Positions 18,712 to 27,562 of a stretch of DNA of 47,731 nt are shown here, piece after piece. Source of the stretch: Deinococcus aquatilis DSM 23025 (GTDB lineage Bacteria; Deinococcota; Deinococci; Deinococcales; Deinococcaceae); assembly GCF_000378445.1 (NCBI RefSeq), contig NZ_KB899732.1, positions 1 through 47,731 of the forward strand. Direction: 5' to 3'. The number at the start of each line of letters is the position of its first letter. Position 1 is the first letter of the stretch. The notes under the pieces are model-generated. The model had not been told where the DNA came from, did not search any database, and saw only the letters and a list, made by a program, of their open reading frames with translations. The position numbers and the translations under genes are program-made.

Positions 18712-18734
18712 AACTTTCTTGGAGGCCAAAGACT

Positions 18735-19760
18735 ATGGTGTTCTTTCTCAAGCGGCTGTTGCAGCTCCCCGTCGTCATGCTGACCCTCACCCTGCTGATC
18801 GTGGGTTTGCTGCAGTTCCTCTCCCCTGCTGAACGTGCTAGTGCGTACGTGACTTCAGACGCACAGGCCCGCAACCTCGACCTGATCATCCGTGACCGCG
18901 GCCTGGATCAACCCTTCCCCATCCAGTACGGCCGTTGGCTGTCCGCCGCCCTGCAGGGTGACCTGGGGTTTTCCAAGGCGTCCAACAAACCGGTCACCGA
19001 GACCATTCGGGAGCGGCTCCCCGCCACGGCTGAACTGGCGCTGGCCGCTGCCTTCCCCATCATCGTGTGCGGCATCTGGCTGGGAACCACCGCGGCACTG
19101 CACAAAAATCGTTTTCTTGACCGCTTCCTGCGCTTGATGGCCACCGCGGGATTTAGCTTGCCCACCTTCGTGCTGGGGATCTTGTTGTTGGTAATTTTCT
19201 ACGGCGCCTTGGGCTGGTTTCCAGGCAACGGCAACCTGAGCGTGCTCTATCAGATCACCCTGGCCAGCCCTGAATTTCACCGCTACACCGGCATGGTCAC
19301 GGTTGATAGCCTGCTCAATGGACAGTGGGCCATGTGGCTGGACGCCCTGCACCACCTGGTGTTACCCGCCCTCACGCTGATTCTGACCAGCAGCGCCGTC
19401 ATCCTCAAAGTCATGCGGGCGCAGCTGCTCGAGGTGCTGAAAAGTGATTACGTCCGCACCGCGCGCGCCAAAGGCCTGGCTGAGCGCGTAGTGATCGGCA
19501 AGCATGCCCGGCGCAATGCGCTGTTGCCGATCGTGACTTTCAGCGGCTTCGTGTTCATCGGCCTGCTGGGAGGCGTGCTCTTTACCGAAACCATTTTCGG
19601 CTATCCCGGCATTGGCGAATGGGGCGGCCAGGCGGCGCTGCGCTTCGACGTGCCTGGCGTGATCGGGTTTGCCCTGCTCAATGCCGTGGTGGTGGTGGTG
19701 GTCAGCACCCTGACCGACGTGCTGTACGGCATTGTGGATCCCCGGGTCAGGTTTTCCTGA
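18735..19760 (+). CDS. ABC transporter permease, DppB/OppB type
   Basis: A 341-residue inner-membrane permease with six predicted segments. The start [20 protein letters not shown] is typical of DppB-like proteins. '[25 protein letters not shown]' precedes the transmembrane core. '[22 protein letters not shown]' is the EAA loop that docks the ATPase, with the conserved AxxKGL. The C-terminal '[18 protein letters not shown]' is also diagnostic. ATG 18735 has GGAGG nine bases upstream. The stop overlaps the next start by one base (TGATG). Confidence 0.93.
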   Translation: MVFFLKRLLQLPVVMLTLTLLIVGLLQFLSPAERASAYVTSDAQARNLDLIIRDRGLDQPFPIQYGRWLSAALQGDLGFSKASNKPVTETIRERLPATAELALAAAFPIIVCGIWLGTTAALHKNRFLDRFLRLMATAGFSLPTFVLGILLLVIFYGALGWFPGNGNLSVLYQITLASPEFHRYTGMVTVDSLLNGQWAMWLDALHHLVLPALTLILTSSAVILKVMRAQLLEVLKSDYVRTARAKGLAERVVIGKHARRNALLPIVTFSGFVFIGLLGGVLFTETIFGYPGIGEWGGQAALRFDVPGVIGFALLNAVVVVVVSTLTDVLYGIVDPRVRFS

Positions 19761-20773
19761 TGTCGCTGACCTTGCCTAAAACAGTGTCTGCACCTTCCAG
19801 TCGGCGGTTCGGTTGGTGGACGTCCAAGCCGATTGTACGGATGCGGCGCGACCGGGCCACCATGACGGGCGTGGCCCTGGTATTGGCCTTTGCCTTGATC
19901 GCCCTGCTGGCTCCTCTGATTGCCCCACCACAGGGCAATTGCGCCCGCGATCTGGGCATCCCTGCCGGGTCGTCGATCTATCATCCTGCCCGCAGCGCCT
20001 TTTGGCGAGCGGTGTTGGCCGCGCCTCCCTCCTGCTACCAGATCACCCGCGTGACCTTTGATCCGGTGCCAGCGCCACCTTCCCGCACCGCCTGGTTCGG
20101 CACCAGTCAGGGGTACGATATCTTCTACGGGATCGTCTGGGGCACCCGCACCATGCTGCGCATGGGGCTGATTATCGTGGCCATCAATTTGATCTTGGGC
20201 ACCGTCATCGGCCTGATCAGCGGCTTTTACCGGGGCGTAGTGGATCTGGTCATTCAGCGCGTCATTGACGTGATCTTCGCATTTCCCGGCTTGATTCTGA
20301 CGGTGGTGCTGGTCGCCTTGTTCAAGCCGTCCACGGGAACCATTATCTTGGCCTTCGTGGCCACGGGCTGGGCGTCTTACGCCCGCATTTTGCGGGGGGA
20401 CGTGCTGCGGGTACGCGAACTGGAATTTGTGGACGCCGCCCGCAGCCTGGGGGCCAGCGACCTCCGGCTGATGCTGGTGCATATCGTGCCCAACAGCCTG
20501 ACGTCCCTCTTGACCCAGGTGGTGCTGGATCTGGGAACGGTACCGCTGGGGATTGCGGCCCTTTCGTTTCTGGGTCTGGGCTTTCCCGTGGGCTACGCAG
20601 ATTGGGGCCAACTGCTGAACTTTGCCCGAGCCTGGATTCAGGGGCCGCCGGGTCAGCCGCTGGCCTACTGGTACGTGACGCTGTTCCCGACGCTGGCGAT
20701 TTTGTGCTTCAGTCTGGGCTGGAATCTGGTGGGGGACGGCGCCCGGGACGCCTTTGATCCCCGCGACAACTGA
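19760..20773 (+). CDS. ABC transporter permease, DppC/OppC type
   Basis: A 337-residue permease, partner of the preceding one. Residues about 20-60 contain 'MRRDRATMTGVALVLAFALI', the usual first segment of DppC. A long external loop with 'CARDLGI...' follows, then 'WFGTSQGYDIFYGIVWGTR' and the EAA loop 'VRELEFVDAARSLGASDLRL'. It starts at the ATG overlapping the previous stop and needs no separate ribosome site. A terminator lies about 80 bases downstream; no ATPase gene follows. Confidence 0.92.
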   Translation: MSLTLPKTVSAPSSRRFGWWTSKPIVRMRRDRATMTGVALVLAFALIALLAPLIAPPQGNCARDLGIPAGSSIYHPARSAFWRAVLAAPPSCYQITRVTFDPVPAPPSRTAWFGTSQGYDIFYGIVWGTRTMLRMGLIIVAINLILGTVIGLISGFYRGVVDLVIQRVIDVIFAFPGLILTVVLVALFKPSTGTIILAFVATGWASYARILRGDVLRVRELEFVDAARSLGASDLRLMLVHIVPNSLTSLLTQVVLDLGTVPLGIAALSFLGLGFPVGYADWGQLLNFARAWIQGPPGQPLAYWYVTLFPTLAILCFSLGWNLVGDGARDAFDPRDN

Positions 20774-20853
20774 AGGGGATACCTGCTTCAGGCTGTTCCG
20801 GCCCTGATGCAGTGTTGCTCTCAACCTGAGCTTTTTGGCTGCTCAACTGCTCC

Positions 20854-20886
20854 GGCCCCTTGATCTCAGGGGGCCTCCTATTTTGT
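20854..20886 (+). terminator. Rho-independent terminator of the ABC importer operon
   Basis: GGCCCC / GGGGCC stem with loop TTGATCTCAG, followed by TCCTATTTTG. Positioned 80 bases after the second permease and upstream of the next direct-repeat promoter. Confidence 0.7.
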
Positions 20887-20950
20887 CCTCCCCGGCCGGC
20901 GCTCCCCGTTGAAGCGGGCTGAACTTGAGAGAACTTCTTGCCTGCAGCAT

Positions 20951-20983
20951 GTCACATCGCCATCACAGGGCACTTGGCACGCT
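20951..20983 (+). promoter_or_regulatory. SARP-like direct-repeat promoter box (21079-22706 operon)
   Basis: GTCACA (20951-20956), five bases, ATCACA (20962-20967), ten bases, CACGCT (20978-20983). Same spacing as the other boxes; leader of about 90 bases to the SnoaL-like gene. Confidence 0.8.
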
Positions 20984-21078
20984 AGACCCGTCTCAGCACG
21001 GCCTCTGCCCTGCCTGGCCCGTTCAGGTCAAGCAAGCAACGCCGAACCCCCCAATGAGACGGTATTTGGAGAAAAACT

Positions 21079-21474
21079 GTGAATTCAAGTGAACCCCACC
21101 GCGAGACGGCCCTCCGCCTACTTTCTGCTTTCAAGCAGCGAGATCTCCCCACCCTGCAGGCCTTGATCGCCCCAGAGGCAGTGCTTCACGTTCCTGGTCA
21201 ACACGCCATCGCGGGTGAGAAGCGGGGTCTTCCGGCCATTCTTGACTTTTTCGCGCGCATGGCTGAGCGCAGTGAGCAGACCGTCCTCGTGAACGTCAAG
21301 GACGTATTGGCCAGCCCGGATCACGCCGTGGCTCTGTGCACCATCACGGCCACCCGCCTCGACCGCAGCCTTCACAACGACGTGGCTTATGTCATGCGCT
21401 TTCAGAGGGGGCAGCTGCTCTCGCTGCACATGCATAACTATGACCAAGACCATGTCAACCAGTTCTGGGCTTAA
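21079..21474 (+). CDS. SnoaL-like / NTF2-fold protein
   Basis: A 131-residue NTF2-fold protein ('ALRLLSAFKQRDLPTLQALIAPEAVLHVPG' is the typical first helices and strand of the SnoaL group). Members are cyclases, isomerases or binding proteins. 'YVMRFQRGQLLSLHMHNYD' forms the last strands. GTG start with TTGGAGA seven bases before. First gene of a three-gene overlapping operon behind the box at 20951; the substrate is not predictable. Confidence 0.8.
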   Translation: MNSSEPHRETALRLLSAFKQRDLPTLQALIAPEAVLHVPGQHAIAGEKRGLPAILDFFARMAERSEQTVLVNVKDVLASPDHAVALCTITATRLDRSLHNDVAYVMRFQRGQLLSLHMHNYDQDHVNQFWA

Positions 21475-21934
21475 GCTCGGCGCGCAGATGCGGATGCATG
21501 GCCGCATCTGGATCGATCACACTTCGCCAGAGGTCTATGCTTTTGTGGCCACTCCCAGCAATGATCCTCTGTGGCGTGAGCAGGTGCAGGTCATGACCGC
21601 AGACCGGCCAGGGCCTGTGGTGAACGGGATGCAGACTTACGAGGTCCTGACCTTTTTGGGCACTACCTATACGACGTCTTGCCTGATCTGTGAGCATCAG
21701 GCCAGTCACAGCTACCAGTTTCGCAGCATTGAAGCGGCCAACGCGGTATGGGGCCTGCGGAAGGTGGAGGCCGTCGACGGCGGCACGCTGGTGAGCAGCG
21801 TTTTACATATCAATGTGTCTGGTTTTGCCCGCATCGCGGTGCGCCCCCTGCGCTGGTTGTACCAACGCCGGCTCAACCGGGATCTGCAGCGGCTCAAGCG
21901 GGTTTTGGAGGCCCAGCGTGACGGCAAGTCCTGA
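21452..21934 (+). CDS. SRPBCC-fold (polyketide cyclase-like) protein
   Basis: About 160 residues of the START/SRPBCC helix-grip fold, a hydrophobic-ligand pocket. 'GRIWIDHTSPEVYAFVATPS' is the first strand-helix, 'PVVNGMQTYEVLTFLG' the middle sheet and 'RIAVRPLRWLYQRRLNRDLQRLKRVL' the long C-terminal helix over the pocket. Start is uncertain: ATG 21452 overlaps the SnoaL gene, ATG 21488 starts closer to the domain. SnoaL and SRPBCC proteins side by side suggest handling of a small hydrophobic metabolite. Its end overlaps the next gene. Confidence 0.8.
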   Translation: MSTSSGLKLGAQMRMHGRIWIDHTSPEVYAFVATPSNDPLWREQVQVMTADRPGPVVNGMQTYEVLTFLGTTYTTSCLICEHQASHSYQFRSIEAANAVWGLRKVEAVDGGTLVSSVLHINVSGFARIAVRPLRWLYQRRLNRDLQRLKRVLEAQRDGKS

Positions 21935-22706
21935 GACCACGCTCCCAAGGGACTCTCTGCCCTCTCTGGCGGGGCCACCCCCACGCCCCCTCCAGTTGGC
22001 CTACGCCGCTGCTTGTTTGCCGGAGGGACGTGACAGTTTTGTTGTTGCCGCCGTGGTCGGATCGAACCACCACACCGCTGTGGTCACAGGCAGAAACCTG
22101 ATTCACGCTGACCTGCTGGCGGTTCAGTTGGCCATCGAGAAGGCGGCGCCGGGTGCCCTTCATCTGCGTGTCACCAGCCAGCTCACCGTTCAGGCCGTGC
22201 AGCACCCGCAGCAGTCCACGCCGTACCACAAGCTGGTTGCCGCGATGTTGCAGGAGGGGCAAGATCGCGGCATTGAGGTCACCATTGGGCAGGTTTCCCG
22301 CCAGAAAAACCGGGCGGTGGGTCTGGCACTGCGCCACGCTCAAGACGTCCGCAACAGGGGAAACAATGTGCAGTCACCCGTACCCACGGTGCATCTCAAA
22401 GTGACCCCCCAAGGCGTGAGTGCCCATGGTGTGGGGGTCAGGCAGCATGAACCGCCTGGCCTGCATGCTGCGCTCCACACCCTCCTGGCACTTGCGCCGC
22501 AGTTGCCACAGGGGACAGCCTGCCGTGTGAAAGGGGTGCCAGCGTTTACCATTTATTTGTGGCACCATCCGGAACAGGCGCCGCCCCTCTTGGCAGAACA
22601 GATTCATCAGGTGCGGGCGTCGCTGAAAGCTCGCCGGATCAAATTGAAGCTGGAATTGTCCGACCCCCGGCCCTCAGCCCGCCGCGCCCGTGCACATTGG
22701 TACTGA
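21918..22706 (+). CDS. RNase H-like fold protein with lost catalytic residues
   Basis: A 262-residue protein starting at GTG 21918 (GGAGG six bases upstream), overlapping the SRPBCC gene by 17 bases. Residues about 40-140 follow the RNase HI layout: a strand pair, then 'HADLLAVQLAIEKA' (where RNase H has AE-x-x-A), 'LHLRVTSQLTVQAV' (RNase H has the catalytic DSQ) and 'VSRQKNRAVGLALRHAQDV' (RNase H has N-x-x-AD-x-LA). The acidic residues are replaced (TSQ for DSQ, AV for AD), so nuclease activity is unlikely. The C-terminal half ('VHLKVTPQGVSAHGVGVRQH' and later strands) is unrecognised. It may bind nucleic acid or be a repurposed fold. Confidence 0.65.
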   Translation: MTASPETTLPRDSLPSLAGPPPRPLQLAYAAACLPEGRDSFVVAAVVGSNHHTAVVTGRNLIHADLLAVQLAIEKAAPGALHLRVTSQLTVQAVQHPQQSTPYHKLVAAMLQEGQDRGIEVTIGQVSRQKNRAVGLALRHAQDVRNRGNNVQSPVPTVHLKVTPQGVSAHGVGVRQHEPPGLHAALHTLLALAPQLPQGTACRVKGVPAFTIYLWHHPEQAPPLLAEQIHQVRASLKARRIKLKLELSDPRPSARRARAHWY

Positions 22707-23076
22707 ACCACAGGTGGCTGTGAGCGGCCCGTCTGAGAGTAGCTCAAGGGCCCGGGATACCGTGTGCGTGGGGTTAAACATTGACCGCGCGCAGGAGGGA
22801 CGCACCTCCGGTTGCGCCGCAGCGAGATCGACAAGCAGAGACAGGAATGGCCGGGCTCCGGCTGGAGGGCAGAACTTCACTGCGCCGCTGCCACATACGC
22901 CTCGCCTGAAATCCAGATTGACTGGGACGGGTCATTTCCCACCTGCGGATCGCAACAAGACTCAGCCAGCCGCTGAGCTGTGTGCAATCGGCTCCGGCCA
23001 CTCCAGAGCTTTAAGGCCAGCTGGATCTAGGCTGGATCACAGTGGAACCGCCCGAATACAGGGTCTTTTCTTTCCC
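22707..23076. other. Gap without a convincing gene
   Basis: About 370 bases upstream of the next promoter box; only weakly supported frames and no recognisable protein. No terminator with a T-run was found after the RNase H-like gene. Confidence 0.45.
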
Positions 23077-23109
23077 GTCACATGTGGGTCACAGCAGCTG
23101 CAGGAAAGT
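23077..23109 (+). promoter_or_regulatory. SARP-like direct-repeat promoter box (GH18 lipoprotein)
   Basis: GTCACA (23077-23082), five bases, GTCACA (23088-23093), ten bases, GAAAGT (23104-23109). The leader to the GH18 gene would be about 240 bases, the longest of the set, and holds an AAGGAGG at 23128-23134 followed directly by ATG GTC TGA. Confidence 0.8.
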
Positions 23110-23323
23110 CTTCTTGAAAACCAACTCAAGGAGGATGGTCTGAACTACCGGTAGCTCCGGGTCGGCAGAGAGTCGGCGCTGATTGGGCCGTGATCCGCTT
23201 GCCCGTCCCCTCCGCCACGTCTTACAGAATGAACCGAACAGGGCGTTCTCCAGGCCAAGACACCGCTGGTTGAATGCCCTCCTTTCCCTCTGGCTCCGGT
23301 TGAGAGGATCGCCTTTGTTTCTG

Positions 23324-23345
23324 CCCGGTGTATCCGGGATTTTTC
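23324..23345 (+). terminator. Weak hairpin plus T-run 11 bases before the GH18 start
   Basis: CCCGG-TGTAT-CCGGG followed by ATTTTTC. Only five base pairs, but a stem and T-run in a 240-base leader between a promoter and its gene is the form of an attenuator. It could equally be chance. Confidence 0.4.
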
Positions 23346-23355
23346 ATGGAGAGCT

Positions 23356-26139
23356 ATGCGCCGAATGTCTGTCATGATCAGTCTTGCCTTGGGGCTTGCC
23401 GCCTGCGGAACTTCACCATCTACGGAGGTCAAGGACAACAAAGTGCAGCTCCTGTCCTTGGCCCCTGGCTCATTTGTCACGCTTGATCTGACTGGAGCTT
23501 CCACCCTCTCCCGCAGCGGCACGGTAGACCCGTCGGGGGCGGTGTCCTTTGCCTTCGATAACTTGGTTTCCTCACCCTATGCCGTTGCCGCCCGTGCCTT
23601 TGACCGTGAGGTGGCCCCCCGCGTCGCCCTCTACAAAGGTGAGGTCGCCAGTCACACTTTTGCTGGCGACACCCTGAACTTGAAGCTGAGCCGCTTGACC
23701 AGCGACCTGCGGGTCGAGGTGAGTGAAGTTCCCAACACCGTGCAGCAGTTGAAGGCCGTCGTAGGCGGAAAATACGTGGGGCTGCTCAAAACAGGAACGA
23801 CGGCCACGGGTGTTCTTCAGGGTATCGATACGGGGGCCAACCGCCTGGTGGTGGTCGAAGGCCGCGCCACTCCCGGTGGTCCGGTCACGCACCGGGGACA
23901 AGTGACGGTGCCTGTGAACGAGGACAATGCAGCCAATCTCGCGCAGGTGGTCTTGACGGCTGTCGGATCGCCTGCGCCAGCCGTCCCACTGCTCACGGGG
24001 GCAGCTTCGGTTCAACGGGGGACGCCCTACTCCCTGACCTTGAACGTTCCCGCAGGGGACGCTGATCTGGCGCGCATCGACCTGGACTGGGGTGATGGCC
24101 AAACCCAGAGCGTGAATGTCTCAGGCCGGAGCCACACGGGGCAGGTCAGCCATACGTTTGCCACTGCTCCCAGCGGCGGGGTTGACGTGACGGCCACGGT
24201 CTTCACCACGGCAGGTGTCAGCACCTCTTCCGTCCCGCTACACGTCAATGTGATCGACGCCACCACCGGCAATGTGATGGTGACCTCTGCTGAAGACGTG
24301 ACCAACGTGACGCTGAAAGTCACCGGCGTGCCCAACACCAGCACTCGGGTCACGGCGAAGATCCGGGACTTGGCCCTCAATCCTCTGGCCCTCAAACCGG
24401 AATACCTGACCGAGTTGGTTCCAGACGGGCAGGGCGGCTGGAGCGCCGCCCTGGGCCTGAATCAAACCCGCGCCTTCACAGTCACGCCGAGCGTCTACAC
24501 GGCCGGCGGCCCCCAAACTGGGACGCCGGTTCAGTTCACTGCAGCCGCCGACACCCAGACCATTCAGATTCCTTTCACACCATCTGGCAACGGCGTTGCC
24601 CCCAGCCTGTCCCTGGAACTGCTGGATCCCCAAAACAATCGGCCCCTCTCCGGCAGTTTGAACAGCAGTGTCGCCATCCGGCTGGCCGTCCAGGCCCATG
24701 ACGCTGATAATGACCCTCTGAACTGTGAGCTGGATGCAAATGGTGACGACATCTACGAAACCAGTCTGGGCGATTGCAGCTCAGTCAAAACAGTCGTTCA
24801 GACTTTTACCGCCACTGGCCCCTTCACCCGCTTCGTGCCGCGAGTCCGGGTCTCTGACGGATCCCACAGTGTGCGGCGCGCGGCCGTGGTGACTGTGGGG
24901 CGCAACCCCAACAAATGGGTCAGCGGCTATTATCCGCTCTACGAAGCCAACTTTCAGAGCTCAGACAAAATTGGATTCCAGGGTTTGACCCACCTGTTCG
25001 TTGGGGCAGTCATGCCGTGGGCCGAGCCGCGGGATGGGAATGAAGGCAACGAGGCAGAGAGCAACTGGGTGTACAAAGGCGTGTTTGACAACAAATATGC
25101 GGACGCCAGCGTGATGACCGAGGCGGTGAGCCGGGCCCATGCTGCAGGCAAAAAGGCCGTGATGATGGTCGGCGGATCAGGAGGTTACCAGTACTGGGGG
25201 CTCACGCTGGCCCTGCGTCCGGCCCGCCTGCAAGACACGGTCAGCAGCCTGCTGGCCTTCGTGGACAAGCACGGCTTTGACGGCATTGATCTGGATTACG
25301 AGTCGCCCGGCCCGGCCATGGACATGGACGGCTTGACCCGGTTGGCGGAGGAATTGCGCGCCCGCCGCCCCGACCTGCTGCTGACCTTTGCAGGCAACTG
25401 GGTCAACAAGAACACCCCAGACTTGGATCCTTGGGTGCCGCATCAGGCCCACCTGTTCGACCAGATCAATATGATGAGCTACAACATGGGCGGCCCCAAC
25501 CCCGGCTGGGTCACGTGGCATTCCAGTGCCCTGTACGACGATGAAGCCAATCCAGCCACCCCCACCTCGGTCAACCATACCGTCAAGGCCTACCTCGGGC
25601 AGAACGGCGTTTACAAGGATCTGGGCTTGGCGATTCCTGCCAACAAGGTAGGGATTGGCATCGGATTTTATGGCGAGTGCCAGCGTCAGAACTACGCGCC
25701 CCGTGAAACGCCTTCAGGAATCTGGCCGGGCAACGGTGACGGTGAAATGGCTTACTGGCGCATCGTCTCGTTTTACGGACAGCATCCGGAAGTGCAGCGC
25801 ACGCTGAATGATCTGCGCCGTTGGGACGACCTGGCCAAAGCCCCCTATCTCACTTCTTTGCCCCTGGGCCGGGACGCACAAAACCGTCAGCGTCACCTCA
25901 ACAACGGTTATTCAACAGAGCAGCCCTTCAATCTGCAGGACTGTGATTTCGTGTCGTATGAGGACGCACAGAGCATCACCGCCAAAGGCAACTATGTCTT
26001 TGATCAAGGACTGGGCGGCACCATCGTCTGGACAGTGAGCCAAACCTACATCCCGGACATTGCGGGCGTACCTGCACCGCAAAACGGTGACCGCAACCCA
26101 CTCTTGACCGCTACTCGGCAGGGTTTCCGCCTCCCCTAA
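23356..26139 (+). CDS. GH18 (chitinase-like) lipoprotein
   Basis: A 927-residue exported glycoside hydrolase. The start MRRMSVMISLALGLAACG has a clean LAAC lipobox. Residues about 20-515 are beta-rich, PKD/Ig-like modules ('LDWGDGQTQSVNVSGRSHTG', 'DADNDPLNCELDANGDDIY'). From about residue 518 ('KWVSGYYPLYEANF') a GH18 barrel begins. 'HGFDGIDLDYESPG' near residue 645 is the catalytic DxxDxDxE, with all acids present, and 'MMSYNMGG' and 'IVWTVSQ' are later barrel strands. It should cut beta-1,4-linked N-acetylglucosamine polymers such as chitin. GGAGAG precedes the ATG. The gene is behind the box at 23077 and ends at a strong hairpin. Confidence 0.9.
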   Translation: MRRMSVMISLALGLAACGTSPSTEVKDNKVQLLSLAPGSFVTLDLTGASTLSRSGTVDPSGAVSFAFDNLVSSPYAVAARAFDREVAPRVALYKGEVASHTFAGDTLNLKLSRLTSDLRVEVSEVPNTVQQLKAVVGGKYVGLLKTGTTATGVLQGIDTGANRLVVVEGRATPGGPVTHRGQVTVPVNEDNAANLAQVVLTAVGSPAPAVPLLTGAASVQRGTPYSLTLNVPAGDADLARIDLDWGDGQTQSVNVSGRSHTGQVSHTFATAPSGGVDVTATVFTTAGVSTSSVPLHVNVIDATTGNVMVTSAEDVTNVTLKVTGVPNTSTRVTAKIRDLALNPLALKPEYLTELVPDGQGGWSAALGLNQTRAFTVTPSVYTAGGPQTGTPVQFTAAADTQTIQIPFTPSGNGVAPSLSLELLDPQNNRPLSGSLNSSVAIRLAVQAHDADNDPLNCELDANGDDIYETSLGDCSSVKTVVQTFTATGPFTRFVPRVRVSDGSHSVRRAAVVTVGRNPNKWVSGYYPLYEANFQSSDKIGFQGLTHLFVGAVMPWAEPRDGNEGNEAESNWVYKGVFDNKYADASVMTEAVSRAHAAGKKAVMMVGGSGGYQYWGLTLALRPARLQDTVSSLLAFVDKHGFDGIDLDYESPGPAMDMDGLTRLAEELRARRPDLLLTFAGNWVNKNTPDLDPWVPHQAHLFDQINMMSYNMGGPNPGWVTWHSSALYDDEANPATPTSVNHTVKAYLGQNGVYKDLGLAIPANKVGIGIGFYGECQRQNYAPRETPSGIWPGNGDGEMAYWRIVSFYGQHPEVQRTLNDLRRWDDLAKAPYLTSLPLGRDAQNRQRHLNNGYSTEQPFNLQDCDFVSYEDAQSITAKGNYVFDQGLGGTIVWTVSQTYIPDIAGVPAPQNGDRNPLLTATRQGFRLP

Positions 26140-26160
26140 CCCTACTGCCGTCGGGTTCGA

Positions 26161-26199
26161 GCCGTGTGGCCGCTGTTCCTGCAACAGCGGCCACACGGC
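26161..26199 (+). terminator. 17-bp perfect hairpin after the GH18 gene
   Basis: GCCGTGTGGCCGCTGTT / AACAGCGGCCACACGGC with a five-base loop. The stem is perfect but no T-run follows, so it may work in both directions or protect the mRNA end rather than act as a classical terminator. Confidence 0.6.
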
Positions 26200-26594
26200 C
26201 GCAGTATTGTTGCAGCCTGCAGTGGGAAAACGCGTTAGGACAAATGCTCTGGTCGATAAAGTCTGGCAGGCTCATCGGGGACATATGCTCTGAGATCTCC
26301 TCTGCTGAAGGTCAATCCCCTTTCTTCTGCTCTGAGCAAGCCCTGTCTTCCCAAGATCACAGAAAACAATTCCTCCAAAAGGCAGAACAGATGGTGGACT
26401 GAGCTCCTCGGATCGACCCTGCGCCGCTGAAAATGGCAACTCCAAGAACGGAGTACAGGCACAGTACGCAGGGAAAGCTCTTTTCGCAGCTTCTCCGGTA
26501 GGATTCGGGAGTTTGCCTCCATCACGTCTCTTCTAGCCTCAGACTGCCGACATCAACCACTGTAGGACAAATAATGGTGAGCCAGTGCCCCAAT
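26200..26594. other. Gap without a recognised gene
   Basis: About 400 bases after the GH18 hairpin. A minus-strand frame (26235-26525) is open but resembles nothing and has no ribosome site; I do not call it. Confidence 0.4.
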
Positions 26595-26627
26595 GTCACG
26601 TCTTAATCACAGCTCAATGAATAGGTT
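26595..26627 (+). promoter_or_regulatory. SARP-like direct-repeat promoter box giving a leaderless mRNA (HD-GYP)
   Basis: GTCACG (26595-26600), five bases, ATCACA (26606-26611), ten bases, TAGGTT (26622-26627). The ATG begins only five bases after the hexamer, so transcription should start at or next to the start codon. Confidence 0.8.
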
Positions 26628-26632
26628 CAGCC

Positions 26633-27274
26633 ATGGCTTCAGCTGTCATTCCCTATTTCCCTTCAGCGTCTCACGGTACGCAGCAAGAAAAAGGGTATTT
26701 ACCTGGCCTGAATTGGACGGAGGCTGCTGCTCAAATCATGATGCAGATGCAGCAGGTCGATCTTCAGTTGTGGGGACATTCTGGGCGCGTGGCACGATAT
26801 GCTTTTTTGTTGGCTCAGGCCTATGGACTGGATGAAGACGCTCAACTGTCGGCCGCCTTAAGCGGACTCCTCCATGATGTCGGTAAACTCGCTCTCCCTG
26901 TTGAACTACTGTGTCTTCCGAAACGGCTGTCAACTGCAGAGCGCACACAGGTGGAGTCTCACGTCGCACTAGGCGTCTTACAGCTCCAGCAGCTTCAAGT
27001 ACCGCCGGACATCATTTTGGCGGTGGCCCATCATCATGAGCGCTGGGACGGTTCAGGCTACCCTTCCGGCCTACGTGGAATATCCACTTCGCTGTGTGGT
27101 CGAATTCTGGGAGTCGTTGATGTTTTTGACGCTCTCTCAACGGCCCGCCCTTACAAGCAGGCGTGGCAGCCTCAGGCAGTGACCGACACCCTCAACGCGA
27201 TGGCGAAGAACCAGAAGTTGGATTCAATCTTGGTAGAGATTTTCCTTTCCCAAGTGAGGTCAAGAATGCTATGA
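26633..27274 (+). CDS. Stand-alone HD-GYP domain protein (c-di-GMP phosphodiesterase family)
   Basis: A 213-residue cytoplasmic protein made of an HD-GYP domain and no receiver or sensor domain. 'HSGRVARYAFLLAQAYGL' is the first metal-site helix, 'LLHDVGKLALP' (about residue 80) the HD pair, 'HHERWDGSGYPSGL' (about 132) the HHExxDGxGYP core, and 'VVDVFDALSTARPYK' the last conserved block. All metal and GYP residues are intact, so it should hydrolyse cyclic di-GMP or a related cyclic dinucleotide. There is no ribosome site; the promoter box sits directly before the ATG, implying leaderless translation, known to be common in Deinococcus. Under the shared promoter it links the regulon to second-messenger control. 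Confidence 0.9.
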   Translation: MASAVIPYFPSASHGTQQEKGYLPGLNWTEAAAQIMMQMQQVDLQLWGHSGRVARYAFLLAQAYGLDEDAQLSAALSGLLHDVGKLALPVELLCLPKRLSTAERTQVESHVALGVLQLQQLQVPPDIILAVAHHHERWDGSGYPSGLRGISTSLCGRILGVVDVFDALSTARPYKQAWQPQAVTDTLNAMAKNQKLDSILVEIFLSQVRSRML

Positions 27275-27562
27275 GCTTGCCTTGGGGTCAAATTGATTCT
27301 GCACATATTTCGTCAAGTGACCCCTACTTGGCTCTCGAACTCGTGCGTCACCAAGTCAGCAAGTCTCGACTGGTTTCGGTCGGCGACGTCAGGGGCTTCA
27401 AGGATCGCTCACCGGGTTGCAGCCTCGCCGACTTGACCTACCAGGCTCGGGGACTGAGCGCTTTCTGATGCGTCTCCAGATGGGCAGCTTGAACCATTCA
27501 CCTGAATCTCGATGGTGTGCACCAAAACTCTGCTTTCAATCACCACACTATAAGGAAGGCCA

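Noticed and set aside
19601..20824. Minus-strand frame of 407 codons over the permeases
   Set aside because: Gln/His/Arg-rich antisense frame with no domain; the plus strand encodes the two permeases.
27347..27364. GTCACC-AAGTC-AGCAAG as another box
   Set aside because: The second half-site does not match and no -10-like hexamer follows at the right distance.
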